This document shows positions 26,893 through 34,739 of a stretch of DNA of 64,000 nt, one piece after another. Numbering within the stretch: position 1 is the stretch's first letter; each line of letters opens with the position of its first letter. This stretch comes from Pseudoalteromonas shioyasakiensis (GTDB lineage: Bacteria > Pseudomonadota > Gammaproteobacteria > Enterobacterales > Alteromonadaceae): positions 1,970,501 to 2,034,500 of the forward strand of contig CP058414.1 of the NCBI GenBank assembly GCA_013391845.1, read 5' to 3'. Under the pieces are notes generated by a model. It saw nothing but the letters and a program-made list of their open reading frames with translations, ran no database searches and had not been told where the DNA came from. The position numbers and the translations under genes were made by a program.

Positions 26893-27468
26893 ATGAATTA
26901 CCTTTTGGTATCAGATATATTCGGTAAAACAGCGCATCTATCGCTGCTTGCTCAGCAGCTTCGCGGTAAGGTTAGTCTTTGTGACCCTTACATGGGGGAA
27001 ATTCAGCTCCCCATAAATGAGCAGTTTCAATATCAACATTTTATGACTCAATGCGGCCATGACAGTTATTTTGAGCTAGTGCATTTAAAAATGGCGACTG
27101 TCCGTCAGCCAACCACGATTATTGCATTTAGTGCAGGCGCTGCCGCTGTGTGGCGTGCTCAAGCAGAATTAAAAGATTCTTTCATTAAAAAAATCATTGC
27201 CTTTTATCCATCACAAGTTAGACATCATCTTGAGCTTGAGGCTAACGTTCCTTGTCGATTTATTTTTCCTCACAGTGAAGAGCATTTTGATATTAAGCCT
27301 GTGATTGCTTCATTAAAAAGTAAAGCCAAGGTGAGCTGTGAAGTAGCCGACTATGCTCATGGGTTTATGAACCCGCTATCTGAGAATTTTAATCAGCTCG
27401 GCTATCAGCAATTTACCGAACAGCTATTAAAAGAGTGTTGTAACTCAGAACTTGTCCCCAACGATTAA
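26893..27468 (+). CDS. Alpha/beta hydrolase, dienelactone-hydrolase-like
   Basis: 191-residue protein with the small dienelactone hydrolase layout: a nucleophile elbow in IIAFSAGAAAVWRAQ (Ser in AFSAG) near residue 84, an acid loop around HFDIKP, and a catalytic His in DYAHGFMNP near the C-terminus. There is no signal peptide. I chose the ATG at 26893, 7 nt after AAGAAG, rather than the upstream ones. It lies 40 nt before the acetoacetate-decarboxylase-like gene and may form a pathway unit with it. The substrate is unknown. Confidence 0.7.
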   Translation: MNYLLVSDIFGKTAHLSLLAQQLRGKVSLCDPYMGEIQLPINEQFQYQHFMTQCGHDSYFELVHLKMATVRQPTTIIAFSAGAAAVWRAQAELKDSFIKKIIAFYPSQVRHHLELEANVPCRFIFPHSEEHFDIKPVIASLKSKAKVSCEVADYAHGFMNPLSENFNQLGYQQFTEQLLKECCNSELVPND

Positions 27469-27473
27469 AAAAC

Positions 27474-27498
27474 TGGTCTATAGTCATTACTAAACAAC
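27474..27498 (+). promoter_or_regulatory. Motif shared with the TonB receptor upstream region (copy 1)
   Basis: TGGTCTATA, 6 nt, ACTAAA, then CAACAAT. The same three blocks in the same order precede the TonB receptor gene at 30773. TATAGT within the first block could be a -10 box. It overlaps the inverted repeat at the start of the decarboxylase-like gene. Confidence 0.5.
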
Positions 27499-27516
27499 AA
27501 TATAAGTAATGACTAT
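27480..27516. repeat. Perfect 12-bp inverted repeat spanning a start codon
   Basis: ATAGTCATTACT (27480-27491) and AGTAATGACTAT (27505-27516) with a 13-nt loop. The right arm holds both candidate ATG codons of the decarboxylase-like gene. It may act as a DNA operator or an RNA hairpin masking translation. Confidence 0.8.
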
Positions 27517-28456
27517 GACGGACCAAACAAATTACAGCCACTTCTTATCTAACCCGGTTGCTAAACCACCTTGTCGAATGATCAACGCGCAAATGTATGG
27601 TTTTTTTGTGTCTGGCTGCGAGCAAAAAATGCAGCAGTATGTTGATGCAACTTTAAATCTACTAGCAACTGAATCAACCTCGTTTAATGTGTTAGGGAGT
27701 GCTTGTTTACTTACCTTCACTGATATCGAAAAAATTTCTTCGTTAACGCCACCGTTTTCTGAGCATGGCTGGATGCAAGAAACCGATATTATTATTTGGC
27801 TCCCAGTAGCAAAAATGCAAGATGGTGATATTAGCCATTTATATTGGTATCCGGCTTTTATTAGTGTGAATAATATCTATGCCTTAATTAATGGCAGAGA
27901 GGCTTGGGGTTACAATAAATACTTATGTGAATACCAAATGCCTACAGCTGTGAGTGATGCGGGGCCCTTTAGTATAACTTTAGAATGTTTTGATGTATTT
28001 CACCCAGACTCTAAATTAGCGATGCATGAGCTATTAACCATTGAGCAAACACAAGCAAGTACCAAGGAAAACTTACTCGATAACTTATCGCAATTTTCTA
28101 AGCACGTAACAGACTTGTTTGATGCGCAAATTAAAGGCATTGACATATCACTTCTTAAACAATTGTTAGAGGGATTTATACACCCGCAGATGGATCAGAT
28201 TTTATTTAAACAATTTCCTGATGGTGTAGGAGAAAAAGCGGTTTATCAGAGCGTTGTTCATTCGCCATCACTAATCAAAAAAATCCACCAATTAAAACTT
28301 TTACACAATGATTTTAGTCTTGATGTAAAAGCGCTTGCGAGTTTTCCTTTAAATGACATGTTTGGCATCGCACTTGGCAAGCAAGTTGTTCATTTACCTT
28401 TTTACGTCAATATGGATTTTGACCAGCTTGGCGCAACACAACTGTTACCAGCATAG
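27509..28456 (+). CDS. Acetoacetate-decarboxylase-like (ADC superfamily) protein
   Basis: 315-residue soluble protein. The middle section (HLYWYPAFISVNNIYALINGREAWGYNKYL) matches the ADC superfamily core, where NGRExxGxxK carries the family Lys. Homology to true decarboxylases is distant, so Schiff-base chemistry is plausible but the reaction is unknown. The start is either 27509 or 27515, both within an inverted repeat and without a clear ribosome binding site. The oxidoreductase gene follows after 8 nt, so the two are almost certainly co-translated. Confidence 0.65.
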   Translation: MTMTDQTNYSHFLSNPVAKPPCRMINAQMYGFFVSGCEQKMQQYVDATLNLLATESTSFNVLGSACLLTFTDIEKISSLTPPFSEHGWMQETDIIIWLPVAKMQDGDISHLYWYPAFISVNNIYALINGREAWGYNKYLCEYQMPTAVSDAGPFSITLECFDVFHPDSKLAMHELLTIEQTQASTKENLLDNLSQFSKHVTDLFDAQIKGIDISLLKQLLEGFIHPQMDQILFKQFPDGVGEKAVYQSVVHSPSLIKKIHQLKLLHNDFSLDVKALASFPLNDMFGIALGKQVVHLPFYVNMDFDQLGATQLLPA

Positions 28457-28464
28457 AGGTGACC

Positions 28465-30696
28465 ATGGAAAAAGAAAAAATCACTATTGTCGGGGGCGGT
28501 GTTGCAGCGATGACTGCGGCTGTGTACTTAACCGAGCAAGTTAATTGGCAAAGCCAGCGCGAAATTACTGTCTATCAACAAGGCTGGCGTCTTGGCGGGA
28601 AAGGGGCAAGTGGCCGTAACGCCCATTTCGGACAGCGAATTGAAGAGCATGGTTTACATGTTTGGTTTGGCGCATACGTGAATAGTTTTCGCACCTTAGA
28701 AGGTGTATATAATTCACTCAATAGACCCGCTAGTTGTTCATTGGCTACTTGGCAGCAGGCCTTTAAACCACACAGCTTTATTGCCTTACAAGAGTTTATT
28801 GATAACGAATGGCAAACTTGGCCGATTGATTTTCCAACCGTTGCAGGTAACCCCGCTGATGGCAGCCTAGATATAACAGTGTGGGACTTTGTCACCATGA
28901 CATTAGCATGGCTAAAAAAATGGACCGAAGGCATTGAGCATGTTTGTCAGCAGCAACATGCTCAAACTACGTTAGTGACTAAAAAATCACGGGATCAATC
29001 GTTACTCAAGCACATGTATCAAGAAATCAAAGCAGATATTGATACCCATTTAAATGGCGCAAAGCAGTTTATTGATGATATTGAAGCAGGCGCAACTGAA
29101 ATTGCCTCGAACCCACGAACATTGATAACCCATTTGCTACAGTTCACTGAAAAGCAGGCTACGCACACCGATAAGCAAGCTGATCGCTTGGTGATTTGGT
29201 ATATCGTCAGAAAGTTAAAACGTTGGTTTAAAGATCAAGTGATTGATTTACTGGATGACAACCCAGAGCTGCGTAGACTTTATATTTGCGCCGATCTTGC
29301 TATTGCAATGCTCACAGGACTGATTAAAGACAAGGTCTATCGAGACGGTTTTGGCGTCATTAATTGCTACGATTTTCGTCAGTGGCTAGAAAAAAATGGT
29401 GCTAACAAAACTTACAGTGTCGATTCAGCGCCAGTACGTGGCTTTTATGATTTGGTGTTCGCTTATCCAAAAGGAGACTTTAATAAACCCAATGTTGAAG
29501 CCGGTGTTGCCGCCCTTGCCATGTTACGAATAGGCCTTTGCTACAAAGGTGGCGTGATGTGGAAAATGCAAGCAGGGATGGGCGATGTCATTTTCGGTCC
29601 AATTTATGAGCTTTTAAAGCAGCGCGGCGTTAAGTTTAAGTTTTTTCATCAGTTAACTAACTTATCGGCAGGACAAAATGACCAAGGTGAGTCGCTGGTA
29701 AGTGAAATTAAACTTTGCCAACAGGTGAGTTTAATTGGCCAAGATTATGAACCGCTTATTGATGTAAAAAAACTACCTTGCTGGCCTAGTGAGCCATTGT
29801 ATGAGCAAATCAGTCCTGAACAAGCGCATTTATTACAAGAATATCAGATCAATTTAGAGTCATTTTGGAGTAATTGGCCTGAGGTCTATCAAGAGCACTT
29901 TAGCACCCCATTGCCAACAGTGTCCCTACGCCATGGTATTGATTTTGATACACTGATTTTAGGTGTCTCAGTTGCCTCACTTGAACATGTAGCCTCTGAA
30001 CTTTTAGCTGTAGATTACGCGCTTTCTCAACAAGCAACAAAAGTGCAAAGTGTGGCGACTCAGGCTTGCCAAGTATGGTTGAATAAAACCGATCCACAAC
30101 TTGGCTTTACGCAAACTAATGCCGCTGATGAAGGGCCTATTTTAAGCGGCTTTGTTGAGCCGTTTGATACTTGGGCCGCAATGGGCAATTTGCTAGATAA
30201 AGAAGATTGGCCAAGTGAAAATGCGCCAGTGAACATTGCCTATTTTTGCAGTGCGTTTAGCTGCGAAAACTACCCACCTGCCAGTGCACATCAATTCCCA
30301 GAGCAAATGAAAGCCGAAGTCAAATTGAATATGCATAATTTGTTTAGCGCAGATATGCGGCCACTTTGGCCCGAAGCCTATATTGATAACAAGTTTGATT
30401 GGCAGGTTTTTTATAGTGATCCACACAGCATTTTACCTGTACTTGAGCAGCAATATTGGCGCGTTAATGTAGACCCTAGTGAGCGCTATGTTTTATCTGT
30501 GGTTGATTCGAGTAAATACCGCCTTGCTACAGATGGCAGTCAGTTTGTCAATTTACGCATCACTGGCGACTGGATAAAAACAGGGGTTAATGCAGGTTGT
30601 GTTGAGGCTGCTGTGATGGCAGGTATGCAAACAGCGCGGGCAATATGTGGTTGGCCAACTAAGATCAGCGGAGAGCACGCATTCGAAAAAGGTTAG
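28465..30696 (+). CDS. Large FAD-dependent oxidoreductase (phytoene-desaturase/amine-oxidase-like, COG3349 type)
   Basis: 743-residue flavoprotein. The Rossmann motif is at the N-terminus (ITIVGGGVAAMTAAVYL), followed by WRLGGKGASGRN. A long helical insert (about residues 150-290) separates it from the rest. The C-terminal FAD motif LRITGDWIKTGVNAGCVEAAVMAG is typical of phytoene desaturase/amine oxidase relatives. The ATG at 28465 has AGAGGT upstream; a GTG 6 nt earlier is less likely. There is no signal peptide. The substrate is unknown, perhaps a hydrophobic polyene or lipid by family resemblance. Confidence 0.75.
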   Translation: MEKEKITIVGGGVAAMTAAVYLTEQVNWQSQREITVYQQGWRLGGKGASGRNAHFGQRIEEHGLHVWFGAYVNSFRTLEGVYNSLNRPASCSLATWQQAFKPHSFIALQEFIDNEWQTWPIDFPTVAGNPADGSLDITVWDFVTMTLAWLKKWTEGIEHVCQQQHAQTTLVTKKSRDQSLLKHMYQEIKADIDTHLNGAKQFIDDIEAGATEIASNPRTLITHLLQFTEKQATHTDKQADRLVIWYIVRKLKRWFKDQVIDLLDDNPELRRLYICADLAIAMLTGLIKDKVYRDGFGVINCYDFRQWLEKNGANKTYSVDSAPVRGFYDLVFAYPKGDFNKPNVEAGVAALAMLRIGLCYKGGVMWKMQAGMGDVIFGPIYELLKQRGVKFKFFHQLTNLSAGQNDQGESLVSEIKLCQQVSLIGQDYEPLIDVKKLPCWPSEPLYEQISPEQAHLLQEYQINLESFWSNWPEVYQEHFSTPLPTVSLRHGIDFDTLILGVSVASLEHVASELLAVDYALSQQATKVQSVATQACQVWLNKTDPQLGFTQTNAADEGPILSGFVEPFDTWAAMGNLLDKEDWPSENAPVNIAYFCSAFSCENYPPASAHQFPEQMKAEVKLNMHNLFSADMRPLWPEAYIDNKFDWQVFYSDPHSILPVLEQQYWRVNVDPSERYVLSVVDSSKYRLATDGSQFVNLRITGDWIKTGVNAGCVEAAVMAGMQTARAICGWPTKISGEHAFEKG

Positions 30697-30720
30697 TGTG
30701 AGTAAAGTTGTAAATAAGTA

Positions 30721-30756
30721 TGCGTATAAGTCATGAAATTCCATGATTTATATGCG
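30721..30756. other. Long stem-loop between the oxidoreductase and TonB receptor genes
   Basis: TGCGTATAAGTCATG and CATGATTTATATGCG form a 15-bp stem (13 Watson-Crick and 2 G-U pairs as RNA) around AAATTC, 24 nt after the oxidoreductase stop. No T run follows, so it may be a 3' stabilising stem or an operator. Confidence 0.5.
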
Positions 30757-30772
30757 ACTTTAATTGATTGTT

Positions 30773-30804
30773 TGGTCTATACTTACCACTAAATTACAAC
30801 AATT
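30773..30804 (+). promoter_or_regulatory. Motif shared with the ADC-like gene upstream region (copy 2), likely promoter
   Basis: TGGTCTATA, 6 nt, ACTAAA, 3 nt, CAACAAT. TATACT (30778-30783) could be the -10 box of the TonB receptor gene; no good -35 is seen, which would fit an activator-dependent promoter. Confidence 0.5.
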
Positions 30805-30838
30805 TAACAAGTTTCCCTCTTTTAAGGTCTAAAAGCTA

Positions 30839-33103
30839 ATGAAGCGACCCTTTCTGAAAGATCCTAAGTTTATGATGTTGTCGAGCACCAGCTTGGCGGC
30901 ATGTGTAATGGCAAGCGCTGTTGCACAAGGAGCTGAGATTGAAAAAGACATGGAAGTTATTAGCGTTTATGCACAAAAACGTCCGCAAGCAATTGAAGAC
31001 GTGAGTGTAGCGGTAAGCCAAGTGGATGGCGAAATTTTAAAAGCTCAGCATTTTAAAGATTCAACTGAAATTGGTTTGTTTGCGCCAAATGTAAAAATAA
31101 CCCAAAACGCCGCAGAAGGAACGCCACCTGCTGTTAGTATTCGAGGGGTAGGGTTACTTGATTACAATACGGCGAACACTTCACCTGTCGCTATGTATAT
31201 TGATGGCGTTGCGGTGGGGTCTGCCAATAATCAAATTGTTAACTTATACGATATTGAACAGCTCGATATTTTACGCGGCCCACAAGGCACTCTGTTTGGG
31301 CGAAATTCTACCGGTGGTGCAATTCTGATTCGCTCAAACCGCCCTGAGTTTGATAGCTATGGTTCATTGACATTAGGCATTGCCAATAATAACGCTACTA
31401 GCATCGATGGTATGTGGAACCAACAACTATCAGATTCAAGTGCAATGCGTATTGCTGTTAACTATCAAGACTATGAGTACTCAACAAATAATATCTATAC
31501 AGACTCACCAACAGCAGGTATGGAGCAAAAAAATGCCCGTGTGTCTTTTCTATCTGAGTGGGATGAGGTTGATCTTTACCTGCAAGCGCATATTGAAGAC
31601 TGGGATGGTATTGCCCAGCCTGTTGGCAGTATTGGTATTGTCGCCAACCCTTTAACGGGTGAGCTGTGTTCACCAGCAGATGCAGGCTCAACACGCTGCT
31701 TTGATAACTTTGGTTTTAATGATGGCAGTGATGATTTCTTTGCGGTAAGCGTCAATAATGACTCGCCTCATAAATCTGATGGCTATGGCTTTATTGCTGA
31801 AGTAAATTGGCATTTAAACGAGCAAAGTACTTTTACAACGCTTTCGAGTTTTAACGATCTCGAAAGAAGCCATGCTTTTAATTGCGATGGCTCGCCAGCT
31901 CGCTTGTGTGAAGGAGTATTAGGGTTAGATACACATCTAATTAGCCAAGAATTCAGATTACTTAACGAATTTGCTGATTACACGTTAACCAGTGGGGTGT
32001 ATTTTGCAGATGAAACAATTGAGCAAGATAATTTAAATGATATTTTGCGCGATTTTCGTGGCATTTTACCCACAAACTTAACCGCGACCTTTATCTACGA
32101 TAACGAAATCGAGATGCAAAATTTGGCAGTATTTAGCCAAATTGAAGTGCCTGTCGCAGATAAATGGATGATCACCGCGGGTCTTAGATATGACTATGAG
32201 TCACTTGAGTATGACTCAATCGCCACGTTAAATACGGTGCTTGATGTGAACGACTTAGACGGTGTGCTTGTACCATTTTATCGCGTCACGGATGAGCAAT
32301 CAGATAATGGCTTTAGCGGGCAATTTGCAATTAATTATCGTTATTCAGATGCAAGCAATCTTTATTATCGTTTTGCAAATGGTAGTAAAAGTGGCGGCTA
32401 CAATGGCGGCTTTTTGTCATCTGAAGAACAAGCAATGTTAGCAAACTACGGCAAAGAGCGCTTAAATGCCCATGAAGTTGGCTTGAAGTCGTTCTGGCCT
32501 AGCCAGCAATTAAGAATGAATTGGGCAGCGTTTTACTATGATTATAACGACCAACAGGTGTTTATGAACCAAGCGTCAGAAACACCGCAAATGCCACCAG
32601 TGCAATTACTTGAAAATGTAGCTGATTCAACAATTTATGGTCTTGAAACTGAAATTAATTACCAAGCAACTAAGCAATTAGCCATGCTACTTTCAGTAGG
32701 TTATATCCCCCATGCTGAATTTGAAGAATACGTTGACCCACTTGGTAACAGTATTACCGATAACCAACTGCCATTTACCTCTAAATGGAATGTTTCAGCG
32801 GGATTAAAATATGATACCAGCTTGGCGTCGTATCCGTTATCGGCAAACATTATTTACGATTATCAGTCTGAATTTTATTTTGATCAGAACATGAACCCAT
32901 ATGCTCGCCAAGACGGCTTTAGCATTGTGAATGCGCATCTAAAATACGATGTTGATAATTGGTCATTTACTTTGTGGGGCAAAAATTTATTTGATACTGA
33001 ATATAGTCAGTTAAAGTTCGATTTAAGTTCGTTCCTAGGCATGCTTGAAGACTTTAAAGGGGAAGGGCGTCGCTATGGCTTTGATGTTTCACTACAATTC
33101 TAG
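30839..33103 (+). CDS. TonB-dependent outer-membrane receptor
   Basis: 754-residue receptor with a long signal peptide (about residues 1-31, ending AQGA). A TonB-box-like EVISVYAQKR is followed by the plug domain (LQ-type start EDVSVAVSQVDGEILK, then VSIRGVG, YIDGVAVG, LDILRGPQGTLFGRNSTGGAI). The 22-strand barrel ends in aromatic SLQF. The plug sequence is of the kind found in receptors for organic nutrients rather than siderophores. It is preceded by the motif shared with the ADC-like gene and followed after 37 nt by the sensor kinase. The ligand is unknown. Confidence 0.92.
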   Translation: MKRPFLKDPKFMMLSSTSLAACVMASAVAQGAEIEKDMEVISVYAQKRPQAIEDVSVAVSQVDGEILKAQHFKDSTEIGLFAPNVKITQNAAEGTPPAVSIRGVGLLDYNTANTSPVAMYIDGVAVGSANNQIVNLYDIEQLDILRGPQGTLFGRNSTGGAILIRSNRPEFDSYGSLTLGIANNNATSIDGMWNQQLSDSSAMRIAVNYQDYEYSTNNIYTDSPTAGMEQKNARVSFLSEWDEVDLYLQAHIEDWDGIAQPVGSIGIVANPLTGELCSPADAGSTRCFDNFGFNDGSDDFFAVSVNNDSPHKSDGYGFIAEVNWHLNEQSTFTTLSSFNDLERSHAFNCDGSPARLCEGVLGLDTHLISQEFRLLNEFADYTLTSGVYFADETIEQDNLNDILRDFRGILPTNLTATFIYDNEIEMQNLAVFSQIEVPVADKWMITAGLRYDYESLEYDSIATLNTVLDVNDLDGVLVPFYRVTDEQSDNGFSGQFAINYRYSDASNLYYRFANGSKSGGYNGGFLSSEEQAMLANYGKERLNAHEVGLKSFWPSQQLRMNWAAFYYDYNDQQVFMNQASETPQMPPVQLLENVADSTIYGLETEINYQATKQLAMLLSVGYIPHAEFEEYVDPLGNSITDNQLPFTSKWNVSAGLKYDTSLASYPLSANIIYDYQSEFYFDQNMNPYARQDGFSIVNAHLKYDVDNWSFTLWGKNLFDTEYSQLKFDLSSFLGMLEDFKGEGRRYGFDVSLQF

Positions 33104-33140
33104 TCGTTGCCATCACCACAATGGTACAGGGGTTTTGTGA

Positions 33141-34739
33141 ATGCGGTTAAAGCTGTATTTAAGTACTCTGCTGTTATTGTTTATATTAAGTGTTTCGGCT
33201 AATGCACAAGATACGTTTGTCTACACTGATGCTGTAGCTGATCAAAACCTCCATGATGTCGGTGAAGTGTTTATGGCGAACGATAATATGTTCCCGCAAT
33301 CTGTGGCTGCGATTGATGCTTGGCGAGCCAGCAAAAAACCGCAATCTCGAATAAGCTCTGTCGGCGGTAGCTATTGGTTAATTGTTGAAATTGAAAATCA
33401 AAGTGATATAGAAGATTTAGTCCTCTATCCGTATAACACTTTGGTTTCGAAAATAGAAAGCCGCATTTATGATATATCTGATCCAAGTGCCCCGATACAG
33501 CACTTTGTAACCGGTGGGGTCGAGCCTAACCAATTTGCTTTTCACTATGGTAATCGTTTATCTCTTGAAAAAGGTAAGCACTACACGTTAATCACTTATT
33601 TTGAGAGTGACTACTTTTATACTCCCGCAAAGCTGGTATTAACGCCTTATCAAGATTATTTTCAGAACATAACCGTCGAAAATATGATCATGATGCTGTG
33701 CTTTGGGGTGGGCATTGCACTTGGTTTATATAATTTATTAATTTACTTGGTTTCCCGTGATGTTACACACCTGTATTACGCATTATTTACTGCATCCTGG
33801 GTGTTTGCTTGGAGCCATTTTTTCCATATTTCTGATCAGCTGTTTGGTTACTATAATCCTCATCTTCACTGGCTCGGCTTTGCCCTCACACCATTAACCA
33901 ATATTCTGTTTTACAACAACTTACTTAAACTCAAAGAAACATTTCCGAAACTGGCGCAATTATCACTCACGGTGGGTGTAATTGCCACTTTGGGTATTCC
34001 GTTTTGTATTTTATGGCCAAGCTTTGGTTTTTATTGGTCAACGTTAGTAACGGGTGTTGCTTTATGTTTAGGCTTATACATAGGTATTCGCTGTATGCTC
34101 ATTGGCTTTAAGCCAGCACGCTATTTTGTGCTGGCTTACATTGCCATGATGCTACCGAATATGGTGGGTAATTTAACTAATTTAGGCTTGCTGCCAGCTA
34201 CTTCCATTAATTTATATTTATTGGGGTTGATAGGCACAGCCATGGACGCCATGTTGCTGGCGTTTGCTGTGGCCGATAAGTTTAGGCTGCTTCACGATGA
34301 CAACGTAGAGCTCAATAAAAATCTAGAAGAAAAAGTACATTTAAGAACCTTGGAGCTTGAAGAGCTTGCCTCTGAGCTTCGCGATGCGAATGAAGCTAAA
34401 AGTCGCTTTTTAGCGAATATCAGTCATGAGATTCGCACCCCAATGACATCAATTATTGGCTATGCAGATGGCATTATGCTCGGGGACATTAAGCCTCATG
34501 AGCGCAACCATGGGATTGGCGTTATATTGCAAAATAGCCGCCATGTTCTTGGATTAATAAACGATATACTCGATATGTCGAAGATTGAAGCCAACAAGCT
34601 AGAAATAGATTTAGTCGAAACAGACTTGTTTGCCACGATTGCCAATATTGAGTCACTTATTGGCAAGCAAATCCGTGATAAGGGCTTAAAGTTCAGTGTT
34701 GATTATCAGTTTCCCGTTGCCAGACTACCTAATTACTGA
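33141..34739 (+). CDS. Hybrid sensor kinase, N-terminal part (7TMR-DISM and HisKA); frameshifted
   Basis: First part of a hybrid kinase broken by a one-base shift. It has a signal peptide (residues 1-22), a periplasmic 7TMR-DISM extracellular domain (about 30-170), and seven membrane helices (about 180-385). A coiled coil with LEEKVHLRTLELEELA comes next, then the HisKA box FLANISHEIRTPMTSIIGYADG with the phospho-His. The frame ends at 34739 a few codons before the expected ATPase domain, after VDYQFP. The correct continuation (LPDYLITDPSRL) is in the +1 frame; removing one C of CCC at 34713-34715 restores it. Without the ATPase this product cannot phosphorylate itself. Confidence 0.85.
   Translation: MRLKLYLSTLLLLFILSVSANAQDTFVYTDAVADQNLHDVGEVFMANDNMFPQSVAAIDAWRASKKPQSRISSVGGSYWLIVEIENQSDIEDLVLYPYNTLVSKIESRIYDISDPSAPIQHFVTGGVEPNQFAFHYGNRLSLEKGKHYTLITYFESDYFYTPAKLVLTPYQDYFQNITVENMIMMLCFGVGIALGLYNLLIYLVSRDVTHLYYALFTASWVFAWSHFFHISDQLFGYYNPHLHWLGFALTPLTNILFYNNLLKLKETFPKLAQLSLTVGVIATLGIPFCILWPSFGFYWSTLVTGVALCLGLYIGIRCMLIGFKPARYFVLAYIAMMLPNMVGNLTNLGLLPATSINLYLLGLIGTAMDAMLLAFAVADKFRLLHDDNVELNKNLEEKVHLRTLELEELASELRDANEAKSRFLANISHEIRTPMTSIIGYADGIMLGDIKPHERNHGIGVILQNSRHVLGLINDILDMSKIEANKLEIDLVETDLFATIANIESLIGKQIRDKGLKFSVDYQFPVARLPNY

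Noticed and set aside
28575..28934. Minus-strand reading frame of 119 codons within the flavoprotein gene
   Set aside because: It lies wholly inside a well-supported gene and has no recognisable domain or ribosome binding site; similar antisense frames at 3457-3786, 15810-16163, 22374-22727 and 61831-62235 were dropped for the same reason.
34710..34716. Classical -1 slippery heptamer for programmed frameshifting
   Set aside because: The shift needed is +1, and the frame of TTTCCCG does not fit the X_XXY_YYZ pattern; a +1 event at CCC-G is kept only as a possibility.
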